This document shows, in pieces, positions 1-7,169 of a stretch of DNA of 14,510 bases. Positions within the stretch are counted from its first letter, which is position 1, and each line of letters begins with the position of its first letter. The stretch covers positions 1 to 14,510 of the forward strand of contig CAZYKR010000090.1 of assembly GCA_964648005.1 (NCBI GenBank), given 5' to 3'. The notes below the pieces were generated by a model, which saw only the letters and a program-made list of their open reading frames with translations, did not search any database and was not told the origin of the DNA. The position numbers and the translations under genes were made by a program. Source of the stretch: JAGQTE01 sp964648005 (GTDB lineage Bacteria > Actinomycetota > Acidimicrobiia > Acidimicrobiales > Acidimicrobilacustridaceae).

Positions 1-103
1 GGGGCGAAGCCGTCGGCTCCGACTTCTTCGCGGCGTCCTGGGCGAACGCGGAGACCGAAACGAGCGCGGCGACGGTGGTCGCGACGACGATCCAGGCTCT
101 CAT
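1..103 (-). CDS. Start of a secreted or lipid-free exported protein (partial, function unknown)
   Basis: Only the first 34 codons are inside the window; the rest lies beyond position 1. The peptide begins MRAWIVVATT and has a textbook signal sequence: one early Arg, a hydrophobic core of about 16 residues, and an AFA|QD signal peptidase I-like site near residues 19-21. The mature part is Lys/Ala/Pro rich. Its ATG shares four bases (ATGA) with the stop of the upstream dehydrogenase ORF, so the two are probably translationally coupled. The family cannot be named from so little sequence. The signal peptide style (SAFAQD) looks more proteobacterial than actinobacterial; together with the odd tail of the preceding gene, this raises the possibility of transferred DNA or a contig join. 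Confidence 0.6.
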   Translation of the reverse strand, partial: MRAWIVVATTVAALVSVSAFAQDAAKKSEPTASP

Positions 104-1071
104 TGCGGGTCCTTGGCGAACCACGGTTCGATCTCCCAGGTTTCGAGATTGTCGTAGAGGTGGCCGGCGGTCGGCTTGATCCCCTTGAGCCGGCTTCGCC
201 AGGCGTACTGCTCGTCGTTGACGGCGAGGACGCCCTTGAGCAGTTCGAAGTCGTACCCACCGTCCTCGGCGATGCGGATCAGCGCCCGCGTGTCCTTCGG
301 GAAGCACGACCCACCCCAGCCCGGACCGGGCCGCAGGAACTCCTGACCGATGCGGCGGTCGTAGCCCATGCCCAGCATGACGTCGTTGACGTCGGCGCCG
401 ACGGCCTCGCACACGGCGGCGACGGCGTTGACGAACGACAGCTTCGTGGCGAGGAAGGCGTTCGAGGCGTACTTGATCGTCTCGGCCGAGGCCGGGTCGG
501 TGACCATCAACGGGGCCCGCACGCCGATGTAGAGCGCCGCGACCCGGATGGCTGCGGCCTGGTCGTCGCTGCCGATGACCACCCGGTCGGGGTTCAAGAA
601 GTCGTGGATCGCCGAGCCCTCGCGCAGGAACTCCGGGTTCGACACGACGTGGACGTCGCTGCGCCCGAGCGCCCGCTCCACGAGGCGCGTGCTGCCGACC
701 GGCACCGTCGACTTGTTGATCACGACGGCGTCCGGCACGAGCACGGGGGCGACCTCGCGCGCCGCCGTCTCGATGTAGGTCATGTCCGCCGACCCGTCAT
801 CGCCCTGCGGCGTCGGCACGCACAGGTAGATGAACTCGGCGTCGCGCGCCGCCGTGGGGGCACCGACGACGAAGCGCAGGCGCCCCGACTTGATGCCCTC
901 GGCGAGCAGCTCCTCGAGGCCCTGCTCCAGGATCGGCACCTCGCCCCGCGCCAGGCGTTGCACCCGTCGCTCATCGATGTCGGCACAGATGACCTCGTGG
1001 CCGAGGTGCGCGAAGCACACGGCTGTGGTCAGTCCGACGTATCCAGCTCCGATGACGGCGATGGTTCCCAT
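100..1071 (-). CDS. UDP-glucose/GDP-mannose dehydrogenase family protein lacking the C-terminal domain
   Basis: This family oxidises a nucleotide sugar to its uronic acid with two NAD+. The 323-residue product has the N-terminal Rossmann motif GAGYVG (residues 8-13), NPEFLREG (145-152), the central-domain Lys200/Asn204/Lys210 segment and the catalytic cysteine in GWGGSCFPKD (Cys256). Family members are usually about 430-450 residues with a C-terminal UDP-binding domain. Here similarity stops at about residue 288, in the helix ending VNDEQ. The last 35 residues (about 100-207) do not resemble that domain. The ATG is preceded by GGAG (1075-1078), only 3 bases away. A candidate -10 lies at 1135-1140. 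Known family chemistry would predict a glucuronate donor for wall or capsule polymers, fitting the LCP neighbour, but without the C-terminal domain activity is doubtful. Confidence 0.8.
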   Translation of the reverse strand: MGTIAVIGAGYVGLTTAVCFAHLGHEVICADIDERRVQRLARGEVPILEQGLEELLAEGIKSGRLRFVVGAPTAARDAEFIYLCVPTPQGDDGSADMTYIETAAREVAPVLVPDAVVINKSTVPVGSTRLVERALGRSDVHVVSNPEFLREGSAIHDFLNPDRVVIGSDDQAAAIRVAALYIGVRAPLMVTDPASAETIKYASNAFLATKLSFVNAVAAVCEAVGADVNDVMLGMGYDRRIGQEFLRPGPGWGGSCFPKDTRALIRIAEDGGYDFELLKGVLAVNDEQYAWRSRLKGIKPTAGHLYDNLETWEIEPWFAKDPQ

Positions 1072-1134
1072 GAGCTCCGGGTGGGGTTGACGGCTGGGTC
1101 GAATCCCCGGTCGCTGCCGTGGGGACGAAGCGAC

Positions 1135-1140
1135 ATGCTA
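1135..1140 (-). promoter_or_regulatory. Candidate -10 element for the UDP-sugar dehydrogenase gene
   Basis: TAGCAT on the minus strand matches the actinobacterial TANNNT consensus. It lies in the 85-bp gap between the LCP stop and this gene and would give a leader of roughly 55 bases. No convincing -35 hexamer is seen. Unlike several other genes here, this one would have a leader and a Shine-Dalgarno-like GGAG. Confidence 0.35.
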
Positions 1141-1156
1141 CCCGTTGGCATCGGGG

Positions 1157-2653
1157 CTACCGGCACTCCTCGCCCTCGGGCACGCCGGGCAGGAAGGCAT
1201 CGATCGACGACGTCGTCGGCGCCACCGTCGTGCTGGTGCTCTCGGCGGCGGCGTCGGTCGTCGAGTCGTCGGTGACGGCCACGGTGGTCTCGGCGGCGAT
1301 CACCTCCGGGGGCAGCACGTCGGCGAAGTCCTCGATTGGCCGGGGCTCCGTGCGGAAGCCGGTGAACTCGTCGCCGAGCACGAGGGCCACCCGGGCCTCG
1401 GCCGAGCGCATCGCACCCTGTTCGAAGACGGGATCGATGTCGAGGTAGCGGGCCAGCAGCACGGCGGCGACCAGGTCGTCGGGCGTGGCGTAGCGGATGA
1501 TCGTGCGCTCGTGGTCGAAGCTCGAGTCGTCGAACGACTGTGCCCACGAGAACCCCAGCTCGGCCAGGTCCTCCCCCACGGCCTTGCCCTGGCCGATCGT
1601 GCCGGTGCCGTTGAGCACCTCCACCCGCACCAGCGCCCGCGGGTCCTCGAAGGGGTTGACGCCGCGGAACAGGTCGAAGATGGGCTGCGCCGCCCGCTCG
1701 TCGAGGCGCAGGACGGAGGCGCCGCCGCCGGTGGTGAACCCGCTGACCGGCGGCTGGAACACCTGCAGGTCCGCCGGGTCGAACTCACGCATCTCCTCGC
1801 CGAGGGCGATGATCTCGGCGATGGTGATCTGCTCGTCGAGCGCCACGGCGTCGGTCGAGGCGTTGACCAGGCCGGCGAGCGTGACCGGGTTCCGGGCGCC
1901 CTTGTCGATCGCCCGCTGCATGGCGGTGCGCACGAACTCCTGCTGGCGTTGGATGCGGCCGAGGTCGTTGGTGGAGTCCTCGACCCAGTAGCCCTTCTCC
2001 TCGTCGTAGATCTCGAAGTGGCGCGACCGCACGTACGCCAGGGCCTGGTCGCCCTCGAGCGTCACGCACCCCGGGTCGTACTGGAAGAGCCCGGTCGCCT
2101 GATCGCGCGCCTGCCACGGGAAGTAGACGGGCACGCCGCCGAGCTCGTCCACGATCTGCTTGAAGCCGGCGAAGCTGACCTCGGCGTAGTGATCGATCGG
2201 GATGTCCAGGCTGGTCTCGATCGTCTCGACCAGCTTCGTGGGGCCGCCGGTGGCCAGCGCCTCGTTGATGCGGCCGTTCGGTTGCTTGGCCGGCGGGATG
2301 GCCACCCACAGGTCCCGGGGCAGGGACAGGATCATCGCCTTGTGCAGGACCGGGTCGACCCGCATGATCATGATCGTGTCGGTGTTCTTGGTGCCGTCTC
2401 GACCGCGCAGCACCGGATCGTCGGGGTCGAGGCCCTCGGAGTCGTCGACGCCGACCAGCAGGAAGTTCCGTGGCTCGGTCGGCGACGCCGTCTCGGCGAA
2501 GCCGGTCCCGGCGTCTGCGATCGGCACCCGAACGATCTCGAGCGCCGACCGCCGGAAGTACGCCAGTCCAGCGGCCGCCGCCAGGCACCCGATCACCAGG
2601 ACGATGTTGACGCCGATCAGGGCCTTCTGCCCAGGGGTCCTACCGTTCGACAC
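1157..2653 (-). CDS. LCP (LytR-CpsA-Psr) family cell-wall glycopolymer transferase with LytR_C domain
   Basis: LCP enzymes move lipid-linked glycopolymers onto peptidoglycan outside the membrane. From the GTG at 2653 the product is 498 residues: a short cytoplasmic start, one membrane helix (about 11-33), the LCP domain (about 63-248) and a LytR_C domain (about 341-431, starting VEVLNGTG). A Thr/Ser/Ala-rich tail follows. LCP hallmarks seen are NTDTIMIMRVDP, LSLPRD, GRINEA, GGVPVYFP, ALAYVRSRH and GRIQRQQ, including the conserved Asp/Arg residues that bind the pyrophosphate. An in-frame GTG at 2695 exists, but it abuts a hairpin and would add 14 non-family residues ahead of the helix. The 2653 start has a -10 box eight bases upstream, so I prefer it. 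The downstream dehydrogenase is a plausible partner in glycopolymer synthesis (inference). Confidence 0.92.
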   Translation of the reverse strand: MSNGRTPGQKALIGVNIVLVIGCLAAAAGLAYFRRSALEIVRVPIADAGTGFAETASPTEPRNFLLVGVDDSEGLDPDDPVLRGRDGTKNTDTIMIMRVDPVLHKAMILSLPRDLWVAIPPAKQPNGRINEALATGGPTKLVETIETSLDIPIDHYAEVSFAGFKQIVDELGGVPVYFPWQARDQATGLFQYDPGCVTLEGDQALAYVRSRHFEIYDEEKGYWVEDSTNDLGRIQRQQEFVRTAMQRAIDKGARNPVTLAGLVNASTDAVALDEQITIAEIIALGEEMREFDPADLQVFQPPVSGFTTGGGASVLRLDERAAQPIFDLFRGVNPFEDPRALVRVEVLNGTGTIGQGKAVGEDLAELGFSWAQSFDDSSFDHERTIIRYATPDDLVAAVLLARYLDIDPVFEQGAMRSAEARVALVLGDEFTGFRTEPRPIEDFADVLPPEVIAAETTVAVTDDSTTDAAAESTSTTVAPTTSSIDAFLPGVPEGEECR

Positions 2654-2661
2654 GGCGTAGC

Positions 2662-2667
2662 AAGGTA
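2662..2667 (-). promoter_or_regulatory. Candidate -10 for leaderless LCP mRNA
   Basis: TACCTT (minus strand) is followed by eight bases and then the GTG at 2653. This geometry would place the transcription start at or next to the start codon. There is no Shine-Dalgarno sequence in front of that GTG. Confidence 0.5.
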
Positions 2668-2695
2668 CCAGCGACCCCGCCGCGACCGGCAGCAC

Positions 2696-2720
2696 ACCCG
2701 CCAGGCCTAGGCTGGCGGGT
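2696..2720 (-). terminator. Stem-loop downstream of the acyl-CoA dehydrogenase gene
   Basis: ACCCGCCAG (2696-2704) and CTGGCGGGT (2712-2720) form a perfect 9-bp stem with a 7-base loop. No U-tract follows on either strand, so if it is a terminator it is of the U-less type often proposed for actinobacteria. It lies 77 bases past the acyl-CoA dehydrogenase stop and just ahead of the LCP promoter candidate, a sensible place to separate the two minus-strand transcripts. The rest of the 144-bp gap shows nothing else recognisable. Confidence 0.5.
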
Positions 2721-2797
2721 GGCCGTGGCGCCGTCGTCGTCGGTCTCTCCTGGTTGGTGCTACGGCTGGGTTTGCCACGACGAGGCGCTGCGGCCTC

Positions 2798-3958
2798 TCA
2801 CGTGACCGGCAGCCCCAGGGCACGGCCGATCACCAGGCGCTGCACCTCGCTGGTGCCCTCGCCGATCTCGAGGATCTTGGCGTCGCGGTACTGGCGGGCC
2901 ACCAACGTCTCGTCCATGAACCCGGCGCCGCCGAAGATCTGGGTGGCCTCGCGGGTGGCCGTGACGGCGGCCTCGCAGGCGTAGAGCTTGGCGATGGCCG
3001 CCTCCTTCTTGAAGGGCTTGCCGGCATCGCGCAGGGCGGCGGCGTCGTACACAAGCGCCCGGGCGGCGGCCGCCATGACGGCCAGGTCGGCCACCTTGAA
3101 CGCCACGCCCTGGTTGGCCCCGATCGGGCGGCCGAAGGCGATGCGGTCGTTGGCGTAGCGCGTCGCCTCCTCGAGGCAGCACTCGATGACGCCGAGGGCG
3201 AGGGCGGCGATGGCGATGCGGCCGTCATCGAGCGTGGCCAGGAACTGGGCGAAGCCGCGTCCCTCCTCGCCGAGGACGTGATCACGCGGCACCCGGCACC
3301 CGCTGAGCGTCAGGCCGTGCGTGTCCGACGCGTGCCACCCCATCTTGCGGTACGGCGGCTCGACGATCAGTCCGGGCGTCCCGGCCGGCACGATGATCGA
3401 CGAGATCTCCGGGCGGCCCGCTGCCGTGCCGGTCACGGCGGTGACGATCACCAGCGAGGTGATCTCCGTACCCGAGTTGGTGATGAACGCCTTGGTGCCA
3501 TCGATGACCCACTCGTCGGTGTCAGGGTCGAGGACCGCCTTGGTGCGCGTGCCGCCGGCATCGGAGCCGGCGTCGGGTTCGGTGAGCCCGAACCCGCCGA
3601 GCGCCCGGCCGGCGACGAGGTCCGGCAGCCAACGCTGGCGCTGCTCCTCGCTGCCGAACTGGAAGATCGGGTTGGCGGCGAGCCCGACCGCTGCCTCGAG
3701 CGTGATGGCGATCGACTGGTCGACCTTGGCCAGCTCCTCGATGGCGATGCACAACGTCGTCAGGTCGCCGTCGCCGCCGCCGTAGGCCTCGGGGAACGGG
3801 ATCCCGAACAACCCCAGGTCCCCCATCTCGCGCACCACGTCGACCGGGAACGTGTGGTCGCGGTCCCACGCCTCGGCGTGGGGGGCCACGCGGTCCCGGG
3901 CGAACTCGCGCACCATGGCGCGCAGTGCCAGCTGTGTCTCGTTCAGTTCGGCTGCCAT
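2798..3958 (-). CDS. Acyl-CoA dehydrogenase
   Basis: This is an FAD-dependent enzyme that introduces the alpha-beta double bond in acyl-CoA thioesters and passes electrons to electron-transfer flavoprotein. The product is 386 residues, the usual family size. The first signature is GFGLTEPDAGSDAG (122-135). The substrate/FAD region includes the ITNSGTE segment near 159-165. The C-terminal IFGGAGFMDE (341-350) and EGTSEVQRL (367-375) motifs follow. Glu367 sits where short/medium-chain enzymes carry the catalytic base. The reading frame stays open upstream to 4273, but that part runs through pabB and is low-complexity shadow sequence; the family N-terminus (ELNETQLALR) fixes the start at 3958. 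A -10 box eight bases upstream suggests a leaderless message. Chain-length specificity cannot be read from the sequence. Confidence 0.95.
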   Translation of the reverse strand: MAAELNETQLALRAMVREFARDRVAPHAEAWDRDHTFPVDVVREMGDLGLFGIPFPEAYGGGDGDLTTLCIAIEELAKVDQSIAITLEAAVGLAANPIFQFGSEEQRQRWLPDLVAGRALGGFGLTEPDAGSDAGGTRTKAVLDPDTDEWVIDGTKAFITNSGTEITSLVIVTAVTGTAAGRPEISSIIVPAGTPGLIVEPPYRKMGWHASDTHGLTLSGCRVPRDHVLGEEGRGFAQFLATLDDGRIAIAALALGVIECCLEEATRYANDRIAFGRPIGANQGVAFKVADLAVMAAAARALVYDAAALRDAGKPFKKEAAIAKLYACEAAVTATREATQIFGGAGFMDETLVARQYRDAKILEIGEGTSEVQRLVIGRALGLPVT

Positions 3959-3966
3959 CGGAGGGG

Positions 3967-3976
3967 ATCGTACGCT
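3967..3976. promoter_or_regulatory. Overlapping divergent -10 elements (acyl-CoA dehydrogenase / pabB)
   Basis: The ten bases ATCGTACGCT hold two TANNNT boxes. TACGAT on the minus strand (3967-3972) lies eight bases before the dehydrogenase ATG. TACGCT on the plus strand (3971-3976) lies seven bases before the pabB GTG. They share the two base pairs at 3971-3972. Both would produce leaderless transcripts, and one polymerase at a time could occupy the site. The whole intergenic gap is 25 bp. Confidence 0.55.
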
Positions 3977-3983
3977 GGCCGTC

Positions 3984-5039
3984 GTGGTCCCACCGCCGTC
4001 CGACGACTCGGCGCCGCCGCTCGCCGTCGTCGGCGACCGCCTCGCGACCGGCCTGCTCGATGTCACCGACGACCTCGCCGCGCTCGACAGCCAAGGGTTC
4101 TGGGCGGTGGTGCTGCCCTTCGACGGCCGGCCGGTGTGCGCCCGTTTCGCCGACGTGCGCCCGGCACGACCGTGGCCCGGCCGGCCCTGGGTCGGTCCGG
4201 CGCTCGACGAGTGGCGCACCAGCCTCGACCGCGCCGCGTTCGCGGCGGGGGTCGAGGCGATCCGCGCCGCCATCGCAGCGGGCGACGTCTACCAGGTGAA
4301 CCTGACCCGCCGGCTCTCGGCGCCGCTGGCCCACGCCCGCGCCGCCGCGCTCGGCGGATCGACCGACATCGCCGCGCTCGGCGCCGCGCTGGCGCTCGGC
4401 AACCCGGCGCCGTTCAGCGCCGTCGTCCGCCTACCCGACCAGGGCGTGCACGTCGCCTCCGCCTCGCCCGAGCGGTTCCTGTCCCGCCGCGGCGACCTCG
4501 TCTCGTCGTCACCGATCAAGGGCACCGCCGCCACCGCCGACGCGTTCCTCGCCAAGGACCGCGCCGAGAACGTGATGATCGTCGACCTCGTCCGCAACGA
4601 CCTGGGACGGGTCTGCGACTGGGGCACCGTCGCGGTGCCGGACCTGTGCGCGGTCGAGGAGCATCCCGGGTTGGTGCACCTGGTCAGCACCGTCACCGGC
4701 CGCCTGCGGGACGGCGCCGGGTGGGCCGACGCCATCGAGGCCACCTTCCCGCCGGGCTCGGTCACGGGGGCACCCAAGCTGGCGGCGCTCGAGCACATCG
4801 CTCGGCTCGAGTCCGGGCCGCGCGGCGTCTACTGCGGCGCCGTCGGCTGGGTCGACGCCGATCGACGGGCCGGGGACCTCAACGTCGCCATCCGCACGTT
4901 CTGGATCGCCGACGACGCGCTGCACCTCGGCACCGGCGGTGGCATCACCTGGGACTCGGACCCGCTCGGCGAGTGGGCCGAGACCGAGCTGAAAGCGAAG
5001 CGGTTGCTGGCTGTGGCGTCGGGGCGACACCCCCGCTGA
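3984..5039 (+). CDS. pabB: Aminodeoxychorismate synthase component I
   Basis: It converts chorismate plus ammonia to 4-amino-4-deoxychorismate, the first step to 4-aminobenzoate and folate. The product is 351 residues and covers the chorismate-binding domain, with a short N-terminal part. Motifs seen are GDVYQVNLTRRL (100-111), SASPERF (159-165), PIKGT (177-181), DLVRNDLGRV (201-210), the PPGSVTGAPK segment and GGGITWDSDP near the C-terminus. PIKGT with Lys179 marks PabB; anthranilate synthase (TrpE) has PIAGT here. The start is taken as the GTG at 3984 because a -10 box lies seven bases upstream; the open frame continues to 3852 through the divergent gene. No PabA glutaminase domain is fused and none lies in the window. 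It converges on pabC with a 10-bp gap. Confidence 0.9.
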   Translation: MVPPPSDDSAPPLAVVGDRLATGLLDVTDDLAALDSQGFWAVVLPFDGRPVCARFADVRPARPWPGRPWVGPALDEWRTSLDRAAFAAGVEAIRAAIAAGDVYQVNLTRRLSAPLAHARAAALGGSTDIAALGAALALGNPAPFSAVVRLPDQGVHVASASPERFLSRRGDLVSSSPIKGTAATADAFLAKDRAENVMIVDLVRNDLGRVCDWGTVAVPDLCAVEEHPGLVHLVSTVTGRLRDGAGWADAIEATFPPGSVTGAPKLAALEHIARLESGPRGVYCGAVGWVDADRRAGDLNVAIRTFWIADDALHLGTGGGITWDSDPLGEWAETELKAKRLLAVASGRHPR

Positions 5040-5049
5040 CGCGCCGGCG

Positions 5050-5904
5050 CTACGGATCGACGTCGGCAGCCTCGAGCGCCGCCAACGCCGCCGCCGCGGC
5101 CGCCGTGCGGGCGCCGGGCACCGGGGTCAGGGCGCGGCCGTCGATGGCGTCGATCGGCTGCACGTCGCGCGTGCTCGACGTCAGGAACGCCTCGGTCACG
5201 TCCGCGAGGACCTCGATCGGCAGGTCGCGCTCGGTGGCGCCGGCGACCTCGAGCACCAGCTCGCGCACGATGCCCGCCAGGCAGCCCGCCGACAACGGCG
5301 GTGTGACGAGCTCACCCTCGTGCACCACGAAGATGTTCGAGCCCGTCCCCTCGCAGAGCATCCCGGCGGTATTGGCGAAGATCGCCTCGTCGGCGCCGGC
5401 GTCGTGCGCGGCGCGCAGGGCCACCACGTTCTCGGCGTAGCTGGTCGTCTTGAGGCCGGCGACCGGGCTGTGCTCGTTGCGACGCCACGGCACGGTCACG
5501 ACCGCCGCCGACCCACCCCAGGCCGGCACCGGCGCCGACGCCACGAGCACCGTGGGCGGACCGTCGCCGCGCCCCGAGCCCAACGGCCCGTGCCCGCCCG
5601 TGACGGTGATCCGGAGGCGGCCGTCGTCAGGGTTGGCGTCGAGCAGCTCGCGCACGGCCCGGCGCAGGGTGGCGTCGTCGACTGGGACCTCGAGCCCGAG
5701 CCCGGCGGCCGAGCGACGCAGACGGGCCAGGTGCCGCCCGAGCGCGAACGCCTGGCGGACGCCGTCGCGGTCGGTCACGACCTTGGCGGTCTCGAAGACG
5801 CCGTCGCCGACGGTGACCCCGTGGTCGAACGGCGACACCGCCGCCTGCGACGCCGGCACGACGGCGCCGTCTACCCACACGAGCGCATCGCGGTCCGGTG
5901 TCAT
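5050..5904 (-). CDS. pabC: Aminodeoxychorismate lyase (class IV PLP aminotransferase fold)
   Basis: It would release pyruvate from aminodeoxychorismate to give 4-aminobenzoate, completing the step begun by PabB. The product is 284 residues, normal for fold-type IV enzymes. Features are FDHGVTVGDGVFET (26-39), the PLP lysine in GLKTTSY (Lys152), ADEAIFAN (171-178), CEGTGSNIF (184-192) and LTSSTRDV (241-248). D-amino-acid or branched-chain aminotransferases share these motifs, so the PabC call rests partly on the facing pabB gene. The ATG overlaps the stop of the small membrane protein gene by ATGA, with GAGGG four bases upstream. The frame is open further upstream, but that is shadow sequence of the two preceding genes. 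Confidence 0.82.
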   Translation of the reverse strand: MTPDRDALVWVDGAVVPASQAAVSPFDHGVTVGDGVFETAKVVTDRDGVRQAFALGRHLARLRRSAAGLGLEVPVDDATLRRAVRELLDANPDDGRLRITVTGGHGPLGSGRGDGPPTVLVASAPVPAWGGSAAVVTVPWRRNEHSPVAGLKTTSYAENVVALRAAHDAGADEAIFANTAGMLCEGTGSNIFVVHEGELVTPPLSAGCLAGIVRELVLEVAGATERDLPIEVLADVTEAFLTSSTRDVQPIDAIDGRALTPVPGARTAAAAAALAALEAADVDP

Positions 5905-6266
5905 CGTGCCCTCGCATCGATCAGGTCGAGCCGGCGCGGGTCGTAGCGCCGCTTGCGAATCTGGCGGGTCGCCACGCCACCGACGACACCGATGCCGATG
6001 CCGGCCAGGCCGAGCACCAGCCGGCCGCCGGCCTGCTCGCGGCAATCGGCGTCGGCCGGCACCTTGCCCCCATCGGACGGCACGACCAGCTCGAACAACA
6101 CTGAGCCGCACGCCGTGGTGGCGCCATCGGGCGCGGTGACCTCGTAGGGCACGGTCAGCAGCAGCACACCGCCCACGAACAGCGCGCCGGCGATCAACAT
6201 CCCCAAGGTGTTCGGCAAGCCCGCCAGGCGCTCCGACCACGTCGCGGCGTCCGGTGGCCGACTCAT
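5901..6266 (-). CDS. Small two-helix membrane protein, unknown function
   Basis: The 121-residue product has two predicted membrane helices (about 20-40 and 84-102). A roughly 43-residue loop between them holds two cysteines (Cys53 and Cys75) that could form a disulfide outside the cell. A short basic tail (KRRYDPRR) follows the second helix. I do not recognise the family. Its ATG overlaps the birA stop by ATGA and its own stop overlaps the pabC start in the same way, so the three genes look like one coupled unit. Conserved overlaps make it very likely a real gene, although nothing ties it biochemically to biotin or folate. Confidence 0.75.
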   Translation of the reverse strand: MSRPPDAATWSERLAGLPNTLGMLIAGALFVGGVLLLTVPYEVTAPDGATTACGSVLFELVVPSDGGKVPADADCREQAGGRLVLGLAGIGIGVVGGVATRQIRKRRYDPRRLDLIDARAR

Positions 6267-7090
6267 CGCCGTTCCTCCGGCTCGTGCCGCAGGTGTACGA
6301 CGTCGCCGACGGCGACCTCGACCAGCCCGGCCGACGTGTCGACGACGAGGTGGCCCGAACGCTCGACGCGCATGGCCGTGCCCTCGACCGGGGCACCACC
6401 GGTGTCGACGCGCACCGACCGCCCGAGGGTCGCCGATCGCTCGGCGTAGCTGTCCGCCAACCTCGCCGCCGCCGCGTCCCGATCGGCGGGCCCGGCGACG
6501 TCGAGGCGCACGCACCACCCGTCGAGCGCACGCAGGTAGGCCACCAGCAGATCGTCGACGGTCGGCGCGTCGGACGTGAGGTGGTTCAGGGCCGTGGCGA
6601 TCGAGGCCAGGTCCTCGGGCAGCTCGGCGGGCCAGGCGACGTTGCACCCCATGCCGATCACCAGCACCGGATCGTCGGTGCCGGCGCCGGCCGACTCCGC
6701 CAGGACCCCCGCCAGCTTGCGCGTCCCGGCGGCATCGACGACGACGAGGTCGTTCGGCCACTTGAGCGACGGCCGCACGCCGCACGTCGCCTCGACGGCC
6801 TGGGACGCTGCCACACCGGCAGCGGTGGCCAGCAGGTGCCAGTCGATCGCCGGGCAGGCAGGCCGCAACAGCACCGAGCACAACAGTGACGCGCCGGGAG
6901 GCGCCTCCCACCGCCGGTCGAGGCGCCCGCGGCCGGCGCGCTGGTGCCCGGCCACGTGCACGGTGCCGTCCGCCGCACCGCCGCGGGCGGCGGCCACGAG
7001 GTCGTCGTTGGTCGACCCGGTCTCGGCAGACCACACCACGTCGGCGAATCGGGTGCCCTCGAGCTCACGGCGCACGGCGTCGACGTCCAC
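6263..7090 (-). CDS. birA: Biotin--[acetyl-CoA-carboxylase] ligase, without DNA-binding domain
   Basis: It activates biotin with ATP and attaches it to the lysine of biotin carrier domains. The 275-residue product has GSTND (25-29), QRAGRGRLDRRW (50-61, the biotinyl-AMP loop), KWPNDL (110-115), KLAGVLAE (125-132) and GMGCNV (146-151), then the C-terminal SH3-like domain. No helix-turn-helix precedes the catalytic domain, so this is the monofunctional type and not a repressor. The start is the GTG at 7090, with TACATT six bases upstream and no ribosome binding site. It is divergent from a carboxylase whose C-terminus carries the biotinyl lysine, its obvious substrate. It heads an overlapping unit with the membrane protein and pabC. 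Confidence 0.95.
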   Translation of the reverse strand: MDVDAVRRELEGTRFADVVWSAETGSTNDDLVAAARGGAADGTVHVAGHQRAGRGRLDRRWEAPPGASLLCSVLLRPACPAIDWHLLATAAGVAASQAVEATCGVRPSLKWPNDLVVVDAAGTRKLAGVLAESAGAGTDDPVLVIGMGCNVAWPAELPEDLASIATALNHLTSDAPTVDDLLVAYLRALDGWCVRLDVAGPADRDAAAARLADSYAERSATLGRSVRVDTGGAPVEGTAMRVERSGHLVVDTSAGLVEVAVGDVVHLRHEPEERR

Positions 7091-7096
7091 GCGGCC

Positions 7097-7102
7097 AATG
7101 TA
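7097..7102 (-). promoter_or_regulatory. Candidate -10 for leaderless birA mRNA
   Basis: TACATT on the minus strand is followed by six bases and the birA GTG. It lies within the 79-bp divergent gap shared with the carboxylase gene. No palindromic operator of BirA type is apparent in that gap. Confidence 0.5.
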
Positions 7103-7169
7103 GACGGCGACGTGCTGCCGACCGACGACGGATGTGCACCGACGCTCGCACGGCGACCATCATGTCCCC

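Noticed and set aside
1145..2710. 521-codon open frame on the plus strand opposite the LCP gene
   Set aside because: It mirrors the LCP gene, with composition typical of antisense frames in high-GC DNA (His/Arg/Val/Asp rich), and no recognisable domain.
3975..3977. CTG as pabB start, eight bases after GAGGGG
   Set aside because: Spacing to the purine run is good, but CTG starts are rare and the GTG at 3984 has a well-placed -10. It cannot be fully excluded.
3959..4273. Upstream extension of the acyl-CoA dehydrogenase frame to 4273
   Set aside because: The extra 105 residues are low-complexity, overlap pabB, and precede the normal family N-terminus; the promoter box supports 3958.
5040..5049. 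Terminator between pabB and pabC
   Set aside because: The GCGCCGGCGC palindrome leaves room for only a three- or four-pair hairpin with no extension of the arms, too weak to call.
3278..5440. 720-codon open frame on the plus strand
   Set aside because: It is Arg/Pro/Gly-rich shadow sequence crossing the acyl-CoA dehydrogenase antisense strand, pabB in another frame and part of pabC antisense. No family motifs.
5905..6531. N-terminal extension of the pabC frame to 6531
   Set aside because: It overlaps birA and the small membrane protein gene and has no family similarity; the ATG at 5904 begins the normal fold-type IV N-terminus.
7162..7164. ATG just before the carboxylase
   Set aside because: It is out of frame with the carboxylase; the GTG at 7170 gives the conserved N-terminus directly.
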